A DNA stretch of 30,000 nucleotides, from NCBI RefSeq assembly GCF_000315625.1, contig NW_005434580.1:118846-148845 (forward strand), read 5' to 3'. The position numbers and the translations under genes were made by a program. A model generated the notes under the pieces. The model had not been told where the DNA came from, did no database searches, and worked only from the letters and a program-made list of their open reading frames with translations. How positions within the stretch are numbered: position 1 is the stretch's first letter; every line of letters starts with the position of its first letter. Positions 1-12,687 of the stretch are shown here, in pieces. This DNA comes from Guillardia theta CCMP2712 (Eukaryota; Cryptophyceae; Pyrenomonadales; Geminigeraceae).

Positions 1-235
1 TCCCCTCCCTCCCTCCCTCCCTCCCCTCCCCTCCCCCTCCCCTCCCTCCCCTCCCCCTCCCCTCCCCTCCCTCCCCTCCCCTCCCTCCTCCCTCCCTCCC
101 CTCCTCCCTCCCTCCCCTCCCCTCCCCTCCCTCCCCTCCCCTCCCCTCCCCGTCCCCTCCCCTCCCCTCCCCTCCCCTCCCCTCCCCTCCCCTCCCCTCC
201 CCTCCCCTCCCCTCTTCTTCTCCCTCTCCTCTCCT
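1..235. repeat. Pyrimidine-rich low-complexity tract
   Basis: The top strand is almost pure C and T, built from irregular CCCT and CCCTC units, ending near 235 and fading into T-rich sequence to about 300. On the minus strand it is a purine tract that lies inside an intron of the PLAT gene, after the donor at 334-339. Such tracts can form triplex structures, but no function is shown here. Confidence 0.95.
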
Positions 236-339
236 TTTCACCTCCTTTTCCCATCGTTCCTTCCTCTCCTCCTTCATCTCCCTCCTACTCTTCTCCCCAG
301 CCCCCAAAGTTGACCACCACACACAAAGACATCGCTCAC

Positions 340-2284
<1,945 letters not shown>

Positions 2285-2790
2285 GACCTAACCGACCAAG
2301 AAGTTCAAGTCTGAGCCGAAAGTTTGAAACTTTCAAGGTACCAACGTCAAAAGTTTGTTTTGTTGTAGAAACTTTGTTACGCCGGTCTCTATGGGGATGA
2401 AGATAATGGGAGGAGGCAGGGGAGGAGGAGGGAGGAGGGGAGGAGGGGAGGAGGGAGCAGGAGCAGGAGCAGGGGAGGGAGAGGGTAGAGGAGGAGGAGT
2501 AGGAGGAGGAGGGAAAGGAGCAGCGGCAGCTGCAGCTCTCGTTGTCGCGATGAAAGCTGTATCTTGGCTGATACGTAATGTGATGATGTAGATGTAACGA
2601 TGTCATTGTTGTCTCTTGTACTTGTGCTGATGTGGAAAGTGATCATGAGAACGGAGAAGACAGCGAGCACGGGAGTGTGCCATGAAACCATTAGGAAGAT
2701 TTATGGCTGGGGGGAGGAGGAGCATGTGTGGTTATGATAATCTCCAGCAGTCTCAAGATGATCGCAAATGCCCCCGAGGAGGCAAAGATG
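2285..2790. promoter_or_regulatory. Divergent intergenic region between PLAT and OTU genes
   Basis: About 500 bp separate the starts of two divergently transcribed genes, so it probably holds both promoters. It contains a GGA/GCA-rich purine tract at about 2406-2535 and otherwise no recognised motif. A first exon of the OTU gene encoding a ubiquitin-like N-terminus could hide here, but I could not define one. Confidence 0.45.
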
Positions 2791-4186
2791 ATGGTTCGGA
2801 GGAGGATGGCGAAGGTAGAGCATGATGAATGTGTGCTGCTGCTCTGACATCCATGCAGGACAACAACTGTCTTTTCCATTCTGTGGGCTATCTTGCAGAA
2901 GGGAGGCAGGGCAGTATATGCTCTGAACTTCGAGCGGGTATGAAAGTTTTGACGTTCGCCTGCTCCCCTGTAAGTTTGGATGGGAACAGCTGTAGCTGAG
3001 CACGTTGCTCATGACCCGGCGATCGATGAAGTTCTCTTGGTAAGTGTGACATTTGGCTTCTGTCTACACTCCCTGCTCCAGTCGCGTTGATGGAAGTCAA
3101 CAGGGAACGAACGTGCAAGAATACTGCCAATGGATCAAGAATGAGATGAACTGGGGTACTTGTGTGTGGAGAGGAGAGATGTTGAGGCTGAAAACATTGC
3201 AGGAGGGGAGACGGAAATCTACATCCTGGCGAAGAAGTACAACCTTGAGATCATTGTGGGGACTTGTCTGCGTTGGAACATGTCAGAGAGGCTGACGGGT
3301 TGTCAATGTTAAGGTGGTGATGATGGCAGAGAAATCTACTGTCTTGACATACGGAGGTTTCAACACGCATGCTTTTTGTGAGATGGAAGGAATGATCATG
3401 AAGAACAGGCGAGAATCGTGCTGGAAGGATCTACATCTTATACACAGGTGTGTTTTCGTTTTCTGTTTGCCCATGATGCGAGACGTTGATGATGTTGTTA
3501 CGATGATGTTGTTGCGACGATGTTGTTGCGACGATGTTGTTGCGACGATGTTGTTGCGACGATGCTGTTGCAACGATGCTGTTGCAACGAAGGTGTTATG
3601 ACGATGTTGTTATGACGATGTTGTCACGATGACGACATTATGATGATGGCGTTACATTCCAGGACAACATTATGATGCGCTCGTCGGTGTAAAGGAAGAA
3701 GATGATCTGCCAGAAGCCGAGGTATCGTCATGGGCAGTGTGGAATAAGCACGAGGGTCGTGCTGAGATTGTTTGGCAGACGAGAATCTTTCCAGCAGGGG
3801 AGGAAAAATTTGATGAGCTTGCGATCAAAGCAGGAGATTTCTGTTACCAGGTGCCGATAAACAGTGTCAGGAGGAGTTGGGGAAGTACAGAGATGATTTG
3901 CTTGCTCAGGAGGAGCTGAAGAGAAAGTCTGTGCAGCTGAAGAAGGTGTGATTGGAGTTCAGATGTTGAATCACTGCCCTTACGAGTTCGATCCTCAGAT
4001 GTTGAAGTGTCTTGGGTGCAATGCGATCTTGAGAGATACGGAGGAATTTCAGAAGCATTGCAATGAGGCAGAGCGGAAAGTCTTGAGTGAATGGATGTAA
4101 CGACTTTGCAGGTTGAGCACGATGACGATTTTATGTACGAGTGTGATGAAGTAGAAGTCGAATGTCAATCAGCGAATGAGGTTTGA
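2791..4186 (+). CDS. OTU1/YOD1-type deubiquitinase with C-terminal zinc finger
   Basis: This is a cysteine protease that removes ubiquitin chains; OTU1/YOD1 enzymes act with Cdc48/p97 in ER quality control. The model joins 2791-2814, 2859-2937, 2990-3039, 3104-3155, 3203-3255, 3314-3356, 3409-3447, 3663-3850, 3871-3945, 3963-4079 and 4112-4186, giving 264 residues. The catalytic Cys is residue 12 in DNNCLFHSVGYL and the catalytic His is residue 116 in TGQHYDAL. Between them EYCQWIKNEMNWGGETEI matches the OTU1 family closely. The tail has CLGCNAILRDTEEFQKH followed by a further His, as in the YOD1 C2H2 finger. The N-terminal UBX-like domain of OTU1 is not seen. The first seven introns are 44-215 bp, but the last three would be only 20, 17 and 32 bp, so the 3' part is either unusual or slightly broken. 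The first exon is the least certain. Confidence 0.8.
3487..3630. repeat. 14-bp minisatellite in OTU intron
   Basis: A 14-bp unit (GCGACGATGTTGTT and variants) is repeated about eight to ten times, with decay at both ends, inside the 215-bp intron at 3448-3662. The repeat accounts for most of this intron's extra length compared with its neighbours of about 50 bp. Confidence 0.85.
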
Positions 4187-4240
4187 TATCGTTTTTTCAC
4201 TGTTCTCTATACTGGCAACTGATCAGGTGCTTAGGATGAG

Positions 4241-5287
4241 ATGACGGAGAAGTATCATATCTTTTACAATACTGACAGCGATCCTCTCTCAAACTACTTT
4301 CTCTGCGAGGTTTGTGCTTTCTTGATGATATCTCACACCAGATTCTCAACTTCGATTCTTTTGCAGCTCAATGTAGACGGACAGACTTACAAATCAGTGG
4401 AGCACTACATTCAGTGCGTGAGGTGAGATGTGAAATTTCTTTTGTTGTGCGAAATCTGAACTTGTTTGCAGGTATGCTCCTCATGTTGGGCTTGTCAACA
4501 CGATTCAGAACGCAAAAGATGCTTTTGAGGTGAGATATGTGCGTTGGATAGATGTCAAAATTCGTGGTGGGGGTGCAATGTGCAGGAAAAGAAAGAGAGA
4601 CATAGTTACTACAATTGAAGTATGCTGCAATGTAGTGCGATATTTCGATGTATACGTGTTCCATTGTTTGTCTTGATATGATTTGACATCGCAAACTTGC
4701 CAGGTTCTGGATATCGTTGCACAGACAGAGTGCGGAGAAGTAAGTGGTTGGGACAACGTGAGTTATCTCGGACGATAGATGGAAGGAATGACCATCATGT
4801 AGATGAAACAATCCGTCACGATGAAGGGCATGCGAGCTAAGTTCATGTGAAGTCCGAATGTTGCTCCACGTGCAACCAAACCATGCTTGCAGGCAAAATG
4901 ATCAGGCGAGAGAAGCATTGTTGAAGTCAGGAAAGAAAGACATCTTGCTGGTTGGCGGAGGGACATGGAACGGTCAGTGTATAGTTGATATTTTTGTCAC
5001 TTGTTGAACTGTTTGTGTCTTTATACCTTCCCTTGCTCCTTTGCGTGCATCTGGTGTCTTGTTTCTTTCACAAGGGCACAACTTGACTTAGTTTGGATGG
5101 ATTCTCAATCTTAAGCCATCATCAGTCCTCAACGTTAACTCACTCACTTCATCTCCCTCACTTCATCTCCTTCGCTCTGTTTGATTTTGATCGACCAGGT
5201 GTGCAAGTGGAAGGCGAGGAAATCATCGGCAGGAATGTCGTCGGGCGGGCACTGAAAGATCTGAGAGAAGAAGTCGAGAAACGATGA
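4241..5287 (+). CDS. NADAR (YbiA-like) domain protein
   Basis: Seven exons join in phase: 4241-4309, 4367-4422, 4472-4529, 4704-4757, 4803-4846, 4893-4972 and 5199-5287, giving 149 residues, the usual size of a single NADAR domain. Diagnostic blocks appear in order: YHIFYNTDSDPLSN, YKSVEHYIQ, a WDNMKQSV block, MRAKFMQNDQAREALLKSG and NVVGRALKDLREEV. NADAR proteins are N-glycosidases of ADP-ribose-type or related ribosyl substrates; some reverse ADP-ribosylation of DNA bases. The substrate here cannot be told. The start ATG lies about 55 bp beyond the OTU stop on the same strand, so the two genes are very tightly packed. Introns are 45-226 bp with clean GTGAG or GTAAG-like donors. One block is less canonical: the family's usual WG after the glycine-rich turn reads GGGTWNG. 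Confidence 0.82.
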
Positions 5288-5532
5288 TGATGAAACGATT
5301 GCGATGAAACAAACAGGTATCGAGATCGGAGTTGATTACAGCGAAAACAAGAATGCATATGATGACAATGACGACAACGGCGATGATGGTGTTGGGAAGA
5401 ATACGGTTGTTCAGTGAGCTGGTTGGGATTTCAGGGTGAGATGGTGGCCATTAGCGATTTTCTTACGTGTTGAGATGTGAAGGTAGAAATTTTCAATGGA
5501 AACTCTTTTACAGATTCTGAAAAAAATGCATG

Positions 5533-7731
5533 TTATGTCACATCGTTGTCGTCATCGCTTCCCCGATATCTTTCATCATCCCCTTCTTCTTCATCTTCCA
5601 CATTCTTCTCTTGAAGACGTTTCAAGTATGCAACCCTCTGCTCTTCAAGCTCCTTCCTTATCATCTCTTCCACCTTCTTCTTCCTGCTCCTCGTCTCGTC
5701 GTCCATCTCCCCTTCTTCTCCCTTCTCTCTTCCATTCTCTTGTATCTCCTGCACCTTACAATAGAACATCAGATTAACTCGCAACACATCTGGTAGCTAC
5801 CTGCTTCGCAAGAAGACTCTCTTCGTTCACTCGAGACATGTCTTTTTTCCACCATGATTCCCAGTCAGTTGCATTTGATGTCTCTATCAGTGTTGCTTGA
5901 GAACAAGTTGCCTTCTCGTCAACATCCTCATCCTGCTCATCGGCACCATACGCATCATCTTCATCTTCAGCAACGTAGTTGTCCCGCTCCTCCTCGCTCG
6001 CCGCTGGCATCTTGATTTGAGTCGGCACAACAACCTTTCCACACTCTTTCTTTTCCAGCAGCTCGAGCTTGTCTTGCATCTTTCATCTACCATGTTAACA
6101 ACCAATATCAAGTCAAACATCTTCAAACCAACCTTCCTCAACGGTGTTATCATATCGAACACAGCAGCTGTCGCAAACGCATCTCTTGCTCTTTCGAAAA
6201 GAAACCTTGCTTGCTCAACGGCCGGCGGGTGCTGTCGGATCGCAGCCTTAGCACCCTCAAAGCATCTCTCCCCCTCAATCTTCCTCTGTTTCATTCTTAG
6301 CATCCGAACTTCTGATATGTCATTCATGGTCTTCTCCCAGTCCTGTTGCACTGTGCTCCCCTCGATCAGGATGGTCACATTCGTTCCGTCATCCAGTTTG
6401 TTGGTGATGATCTTTCCTCCTCTTGCCGCAAACTCGTCCAACTTTGCTTGTCTTGCAATCTTTGCAATGATGTCAGATTCGTGTCTTGTTTCAAGGCAGC
6501 TAGCAAACCGCTTCTTGCTCTCTTCTCCTCTCCTCAGCCTTCTCCTCCTCTAGCTTCTCTCGCGCTTCCTCCTGTCACGGGCCATCACAAGCAGCGCAAG
6601 TTGATGTACCTGATTCCAACTTTGTCAATCCATTCTTTCATCGTCAGACCCGAGAGAGCTTGAGATACGAGCTTTGACGAGCACTCCTCAACTATCTTAC
6701 AAAACAATTTCCACTCTTGTCTGCAGTTTGATTCAACAGGTCTCGTCAAAGAGCTCATCACCCATCATCGACATCACCTTGTCTCATGACTTGTCAGCAC
6801 TCCCATCGTCTTCATGGAATGCTCAGCAACTGATATCGCATCCTGCAACCTGTTGCTGCATTTCAGATGATTCTGCGATTGTTGTCCACATGTCAGAAAA
6901 CTCTCAGCTCTACCAGTCAGTAGATTGTTTGATATCGCACTTGTCACTTACCTCCCACAACGGAGCATGGATGATGCAAGCTCAATGTTGATAAACGTTC
7001 TTCTCCTCTCACTCATGAAGCTCTCTTTTTCGCGATCGTTGAGACTTTGCAAACTCTTGTTGAGAAATGAGATGCATTCTTCCCACCTTCCCAAAGATCG
7101 ATAGATGCCGGCGATGTCTCGTTGCGTGTATGAAAGCAAGGAGTCGACAAGTAGCGGCGATTGAAACAAGTCCATTCGTTCGAAGACACACCTCAGCGAG
7201 CTCTGTAGACAAAAAGGAACATCACAAGGCGTTGTTAGGAAGAGAAAATCACGAAGACAGACAGTTGTTGACACTTTTACTAACCTCCAAATCTCTCTGT
7301 TGGATGTAAATCGTGGCAATAAGGTCCAGAATCAAACCGCACATGTTCTTCACTGCATCATTTGCAAGCATCAACGACCAATATTCACATGTTTGCAAAG
7401 AGACAACTTCTTCCGATCTGAGGCCCAGCGTCTTACAGTGCCTAGTTTTGTTGAACATGTCGTATAGCATCTTCAACGCAAGGTTGCAGGACATCTCATC
7501 CGATATCTGCGCCATACATTGCGCGTGGAGACAAGTTTTTAGGATCGAATGCACGTTTGCAGTTGAAGATTTAGCTGACTGACAATCAGAGGAAATGTTT
7601 CTGGAGAAAATTCCTGAGAGGTCACTTGCTCGCTGATAGCAAGCACAAGACATCTTGAAAATGTTTTGTTGCAGTTCCGAAGAAGCTGTCGAAGAAGGTG
7701 TTCGGAGAGTTCCATCTAGCGCCTGATGCAA
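5533..7731 (-). CDS. Helical-repeat (TPR-like) protein with acidic coiled-coil C-terminus
   Basis: Exons on the minus strand: 7285-7731, 6952-7202, 6778-6855, 6610-6741, 6133 to about 6529, 5801-6079 and 5533-5754, about 600 residues, ending at TAA 5533-5535. The middle has paired amphipathic helices typical of TPR proteins (IAGIYRSLGRWEECISFLNK, then INIELASSM). The C-terminal half is charged, with an acidic stretch (VAEDEDDAYGADEQDEDVDE) and a coiled coil rich in Lys and Glu. All joins agree in phase. The acceptor near 6529 is uncertain (6517 also works), and the 5' end is not fixed: the first exon opens without an ATG, so an upstream exon or the ATG at 7653 is possible. The gene ends 245 bp from the convergent NADAR gene. 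I do not recognise the family. Confidence 0.62.
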
Positions 7732-7804
7732 CAGGTTGGTTACAAGTTGTTCATATCATCTGTAAGATGAACAAGGAAGATATGTTCGTGAGGGATGATT
7801 ACAA

Positions 7805-10800
7805 TCAAAGAGCATGACAGCGAATGACAGACGTGAAGGTGTAAGACAACAGTACAACCGTATGAGTGAGTTGTGTCTGCAATGACAGGGCGGCAACTTC
7901 ATGAAAGATAGAGATCTTCGCGCGCGTCCTCATGATCTCTCCAAGACGAGCTGTGACGCAACTGCTGCAGACTCGAAGACTTGGACAAGCCTTCAAACAG
8001 TCTTGCAAGCAAGCGAGCAGGTCGTCAGGCATGCTCGACCGAGGAGGGGAACGGGAGACTTCTGTGTTGTGTTCGAGATCGAGATGTTCTTTGCAACATA
8101 ATGTCAAGCTCTCCCATCCTCCTGCCCTCAGTTTGCCCGTCCACCCGTGCATGTAGATGATCAGCATCGCAAGACTCCAAACGTCTGAACTTGTAGATGG
8201 AGAGGATGAAAAGGCTGGGAAAGATCGCACTGGGGATGTTTCAAACCAAACATGTATCAAGATAGCTTCAGCAAGGTGATTGTTGACTCGCAAGGCTGTA
8301 CAAACTTGTGCGCTCGTTTGAGCGTCCTCCTGTCTCCATGGAAGTTTCACACGTAACATCTCATTTGTCTGCTGAGTCTTTTCACATGTGTCAATTACCA
8401 CTTCTCCCTTGCTCGACACGACGATTCTCTTGTCACCAGCACTTAACTCCTGCAAGCTCAGTTTGCATTCTCCCAACAAAACCCCACTCCCTGCTGCCTC
8501 CAACGCAACGTACAAGGTAGTCCAACTGCTGTCTTGCAACTGCATCTCTATCGAACATTCGCTGACCGCAGACAACAGGATTGTCTCTTGGGGTAACTTG
8601 ACACCATCCCAGTACTCGTCGAAATCGAAAATTTTCATCCCCTCCTCCTCCTCGCCTGCCCCTGCTGCTTTCATTCCACCTTTTTCGCCTCTTTTCCCCG
8701 TATCCCTCTCCTCCTCCTTATTTTGCTCCTCATCTTTCCTCCTCCTTTCCCATCCACATGCTAGGGAACATTCCTCCGGCGACCAAAACCCCGCCCTTCC
8801 ACTGACAACCGCATTCCTGCAGTCTTCATATCTGACTGCTCCCGATACATTCGTAGAACATGCACGACATGTTTGGAACGATCGCAAACTTTCTTCCATC
8901 TTGACTGTTGTTGTGCTATCTTTCCAATCACACAACATGGCGTGCACGTTCGGCCAGTTGAGCTCGACGGCTCCTGATTGCAACTTGACATAATCTGTGA
9001 CATCTTGGTGAAAAAGACATCGGACTAGTATCACTTGAGGAGAAAGGCTAAGGTGTGCCGACGACTCTGACCACTCGTACGGGCTGTCCACCCGGGGACG
9101 ACAGTGAACGTGCGAGCTCGGAGCGTGGAGGAAAGAGACTGCAGATGAAACCTGAAAGAGATGAATGAGACTTTCGTCTGAGAAACAAGTCGACAATCTT
9201 CAACAAACAAGCATTCACAAGACTTGCATCAGAAAGAAATCATCTCGCACCTCAGAACATGTCACATTTTTCGCTTAAATTCTCACTGAACACGCCACAT
9301 TTCTCACTGAACACGTCACATTTCTCACTGGCCGTCATCACATTCTTTCCACTGCCCTGACGACCTTAATTACCTGCAAGGAGATGTGCAACAAACTCAT
9401 CGCCCAATCACTCTCCTTGTTCTTGTCCACGACATCATCCTCAAGACGGTACGCTCTTCTTGTTGTCGGATGTATCAACCATTCGTTCAGCGCTACATAA
9501 CCATGTAGGAAGGGAGCTGCAAATATTTTCGCTCCCCCAAGACTGTCAGTGAATGCGATTGGAAGCATGTGTGGATGAGGTCGGACCTGATAGGAAAGGA
9601 AAGGCAACAGGCTGCAAGGTTTCATCGGGTGATCTTGTTGAGATTTCGAAGACCTGCAGTTGCTGTACAGTATGTTGATATGAGATCGAGCATGAAAGTA
9701 ACTTCTCTCCTTGACATCATTCCAAATCAGCCTCACTGCAAACTCTCCGGCCCCACCATCGCGGCGCTTGAAAACATTCGAGCTCCCTGTCTGCATGAAC
9801 AACAGCAAATCTTGGTGCAGCTGCTGAAATGAATGCTGTCGACTCTTTTGCGGCTCTTCGTTTCTGGGCATGAGGAGATTGCAATCAACCAGCTCACGTA
9901 GCAACAAGTAAGATCTCAGGTACAAGAGGTCCACTGACAGAGACAACCAACACATCGCATCATCTTGTCCAGTATGCAAGCAAGCTGGAAATGTGATGCT
10001 GCTTTCAAACACGAGCACCTTCAGAGAGTTTTCGAGGTTTGATTGCAGTTTCTGCTCCATCCCAGCTGAGCTGAGCTGATCTTCCAAGTCACACGAGTTG
10101 GCTGAGTCCTCCGTGGCAAACGTCAAAATCTCACAATCCAACAGCGAGCGTTGAGGGAGCAAGTATTCGAAGTTTGATATCATGAGCTCAATCATATCCT
10201 CCCTCACTTCACTGAGGTACAACTTCTGCCCTGCGCTCGACGTTTCCCAACTGACACTCTTTTTACCCTCAACGCGTTCTTCCGCTGGTGGGAAAGGATT
10301 GCCTGCATGTCTACCTTCAAGCGTCTCTTCGGAGTTGACGCAAGTAATTGTGCTCGTATCCAAAGCTGCGCCACTCTTTGGTTCAACATGCTCAGAGCAC
10401 ATGGAAACTTGTTTCAAATCATCCATAAATAGTCCATCGACCTTGAATTTCGAATCGCATTCCCTTACAACTCTTTTTCCATCCCGTTCCTCATGGTTTT
10501 CTTTCTCCCTCTCCTCCAATGCCTCTTCCCCTGTTTCATCCTCCGTCCCTTCCTCTCTCCTTCCATCCCCATCCTTCAAGATCCGCGATTCCCTCGCATC
10601 TGAAAAACTCTCCTCATCCCCGCCATGTTGCAACCCGCCCTGTACAATTTCAGGTAAGAACAGCCCTCCTCGTTCCCGGCAACAACACACCGAGCAAGCA
10701 ACCAACTGGTTCTCCTCAGAACCTGCGGCTGCCTCATCAGCAACCTTCATCCCTCCGCTTCCCGCCGTCCTTGCCGCCACCTTAACCAGCATCATCAGCG

Positions 10801-10981
10801 GCTCCTCCCAGGACCAGCCATCGTCGCCATTCACCGGGACAGGAAGCGAAGGCTGCGGGCCATGGTCCTTGCGATCTGGTAGCTTCTTCTCTTCCCCTGC
10901 GAGCTGTTCGCTGCTACGAGGAGGAGCAGCTGGTACCCCGCTAGCCTTGGAACGTCTTGACTTCCCTATTACTCCACCCAT
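7805..10981 (-). CDS. Divergent protein kinase-like protein, probable pseudokinase (copy A)
   Basis: Two exons, complement of 9374-10981 and 7805-9151, join in phase over a 222-bp intron with donor CAG/GTAATT, giving about 984 residues. The N-terminal half is disordered and acidic. A kinase fold follows: a beta-3-like AVRLI with Arg where the Lys of VAIK is expected, an HPHMLPIAF strand, the helix LLHISLQVSSAVSFLH across the splice, a loop CLFHQDV in place of HRD, VHAMLCDWKDS in place of DFG, GRAGFWSPEE as the APE segment, and SSDVWSLAMLI as subdomain IX. About 170 residues containing a C2-like segment sit between the last two. Missing Lys, loop Asn and DFG argue against catalysis. The chosen start is the first ATG after a GA-rich frame. 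The last 15 or so residues differ from copy B because the duplication border lies within the last exon. Confidence 0.62.
9289..9330. repeat. 21-bp minisatellite in pseudokinase intron, two units
   Basis: Two adjacent units of AACACG(T/C)CACATTTCTCACTG follow a degenerate unit at about 9256-9288, inside the intron at 9152-9373. Copy B has three clean units, which explains the intron length difference of exactly 21 bp. Confidence 0.9.
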
Positions 10982-11607
10982 GACCCAGGTACCAGGTTGC
11001 TGATCTGCCTCGTTGTCAGAAAGGCGATATCGCTCCTCCCAACTGCTTCCGTGAACTCTTCTTGCAGCATCCCTCTCCCTCTCCCTCTCCCTCTCCTCCC
11101 TCTCCCCTCCCCTCCTCCCCTCCCCCTCCTCCCCCACCTCCCTCTCCCCACTCCCCTCTCCTCCCCTCTCCTCTCTCCTCCACTCCCCTCCCCTCTCCTC
11201 CCCTCTCCTCTCCTCTCCTCTCCTTTCTTGTTCGCTTCTCTCGTCTCCAACTCCAACTCTACTCTTCCGGGTAAAGACTCAAAAGAAACCAACAACTCTG
11301 AGGCGTGTATAGCCTAGCACAGATTCAAAAGGGCGTGTAAGTCAAGCCTCCCCGACTCTCCTGATTGTCCTCCTACTGATTTTTAACTTAAAACTTTGAG
11401 TAAAGAAAATGTCACGTTTGTACTACGGCCAGTCTACACCAGAAGGCGCCGGGCCGGGGCCGGGCCGGCCCATGCCCGGGTGACAGTCCCCCCGGAAGTT
11501 GACAGTATTATAAAATCAATTATAATAACTTTACGGGCCTCTCACAGTACGGTAGTACCGTTTGTCGCCATGCTCGGCTAGTGAAAGAAGGGCAGGGGGC
11601 GCAGGGG
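10982..11607. promoter_or_regulatory. Divergent promoter region of pseudokinase and GT90, copy A
   Basis: About 630 bp lie between the start codons of the two divergent genes. The pseudokinase side is a TC-rich tract (about 11070-11225) that leaves a GA-rich open frame upstream of the chosen ATG. The GT90 side has a GC-rich patch (about 11443-11480) and an AT-rich TATA-like stretch, ATTATAAAATC near 11508, about 95 bp before the GT90 ATG. The region is well kept in copy B apart from the TC tract. Promoter use is inference. Confidence 0.5.
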
Positions 11608-12358
11608 ATGCGGGGATTCACGGTCCTCGTCCTCGTCCTCTCCTTGCTCTCTGTGTTAGTTCGTGTCGTCCTCTTCACCCCTCGACCCCGCCATGAGGAG
11701 CCGTCGAGTCGGAGCGCCCCTTCGGTGAGTGACCATGGGAAGCTGAGCAAGGCGATGGGGAGGGGGCAGAGGGTTCCTTCCGTTCAACTCAAGAACAACA
11801 TCACGGAGACGAGGGAGAGAAGAGCTGAAGGGGGGAAGAACGCAAGGCTCAGCAACACTGCTATCAAGGTAGCAAGCTCTCCCCCGAACAAGACTGCGAA
11901 CCTCCATGATGGAAAGCCCAGGATCGCTGACTTGCATCGGACAGCAGCCTCCAAACCTGAGCCGGAGAGGATCCTACGACCAGTGAAGCTTCCAGTGCAG
12001 TCGGAACACCCAGCAAGGGACTCTCAGCCAGCTCGGCTAAGTCTGGATGAGTTCATTCATGCCAAGAGGTGCCTTGCTCATCCGAGCATCGAGGAGTCTT
12101 TGCGTCCTTACCGCTCTGCTTCGTGTGCTGGGCGAGTGACACAGTCAGTGTGACACAGTCAGTGGTGAGGAGGAAGGTGCGGGAGGATGAGGACTATGTT
12201 GGCGTCAGCATCCACAACAACCATGTCACCCACTACGGTACTGAAGGAACTCGATGGGAGAAAAGTAACAGAGTGACCAACGGGCTCGTTCAAGACATAG
12301 CCAAGGTGGCTGACGAGGTAGAGTTGCCCGATGTCGAGTTCACTGCATACTTCCATGA
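11608..12358 (+). pseudogene. GT90 glycosyltransferase, 5' fragment (copy A, frameshifted and cut)
   Basis: This is the first half of the gene that is intact at 28485-29972. It begins with ATG and the hydrophobic anchor FTVLVLVLSLLSVLVRVVLF. A 14-bp tandem duplication at 12137-12164 shifts the frame and gives a stop at 12151-12153. Beyond it the correct frame resumes and runs to the breakpoint after AYFHD at 12358. Copy A also lacks a 15-bp segment present in copy B near 28627. With the 3' half inverted 1.7 kb away, no functional enzyme can be made from this copy. Confidence 0.88.
12137..12164 (+). repeat. 14-bp tandem duplication that breaks GT90 copy A
   Basis: TGACACAGTCAGTG occurs twice in a row (12137-12150 and 12151-12164) but once in copy B (29029-29042). 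Fourteen is not a multiple of three, so the reading frame is lost. Confidence 0.95.
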
Positions 12359-12651
12359 CATATGTCATCGTTGCTGTGCGGAAACCATTCCTGTAGAGTT
12401 GGAAGGTGCCATAAGATACTTGCAAGGAAGAAGCGGATACACTTTTGAAATCCTGCCGGGAAACTGCTGTAACCTGATATGAACCTCTCCCATCCGATCT
12501 CTTCTATTTGCTTCAATCCTTCCGTTGTGAAGTGGGGTGGAAGTACAGCAAAGTCTGCCGTTCCGCTGTCGTTGCCAGCAAGAATCCTGCCTGCGAACTG
12601 GTCTCCACCCGTTCCACCAAGGATATAGCGATCCTGCGTCTCTCCTGCCAC
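12359..12651 (-). pseudogene. Unknown ORF fragment, cut at inversion breakpoint
   Basis: An open frame starts with ATG at 12651 and reads a globular-looking sequence including VLPPHFTTEGLKQIEEIGWE and FQKCIRFFLASILWHLPTL, then crosses the breakpoint at 12358/12359 into antisense GT90 sequence. The helical, Trp- and Phe-rich style recalls repetitive element-associated ORFs of algae, but I cannot name the family. It may be the 5' part of the coding piece at 14700-15167, separated by the inversion. Confidence 0.45.
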
Positions 12652-12687
12652 ATTTTTACTTGTTATCCCTGTTCCGCGATTTCATAG

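Larger units (their letters stand above)
7853..12358. repeat. Segmental duplication, copy A
   Basis: This 4.5-kb block matches 24716-29234 in the same orientation, about 16.87 kb apart, with scattered substitutions and small indels (21-bp, 15-bp and 14-bp steps and a poly-T tract). Homology starts at about 7853, inside the last codons of the pseudokinase gene, and ends at the inversion breakpoint 12358/12359. A further matching piece, inverted, lies at 14043-14699. No target-site duplication or terminal repeat is visible at the left border; the two flanks share only about 12 bp there. Confidence 0.95.

Noticed and set aside
4368-4966. Minus-strand frames opposite the NADAR gene
   Set aside because: The plus strand has a complete set of phase-matched exons with family motifs; the minus frames have none.
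10182-11003. Plus-strand frame of 273 codons (and its twin at 27065-27886)
   Set aside because: It is a shadow of the pseudokinase exon; rich in Ser and Pro, with no conserved motif, while the opposite strand carries the kinase-like protein.
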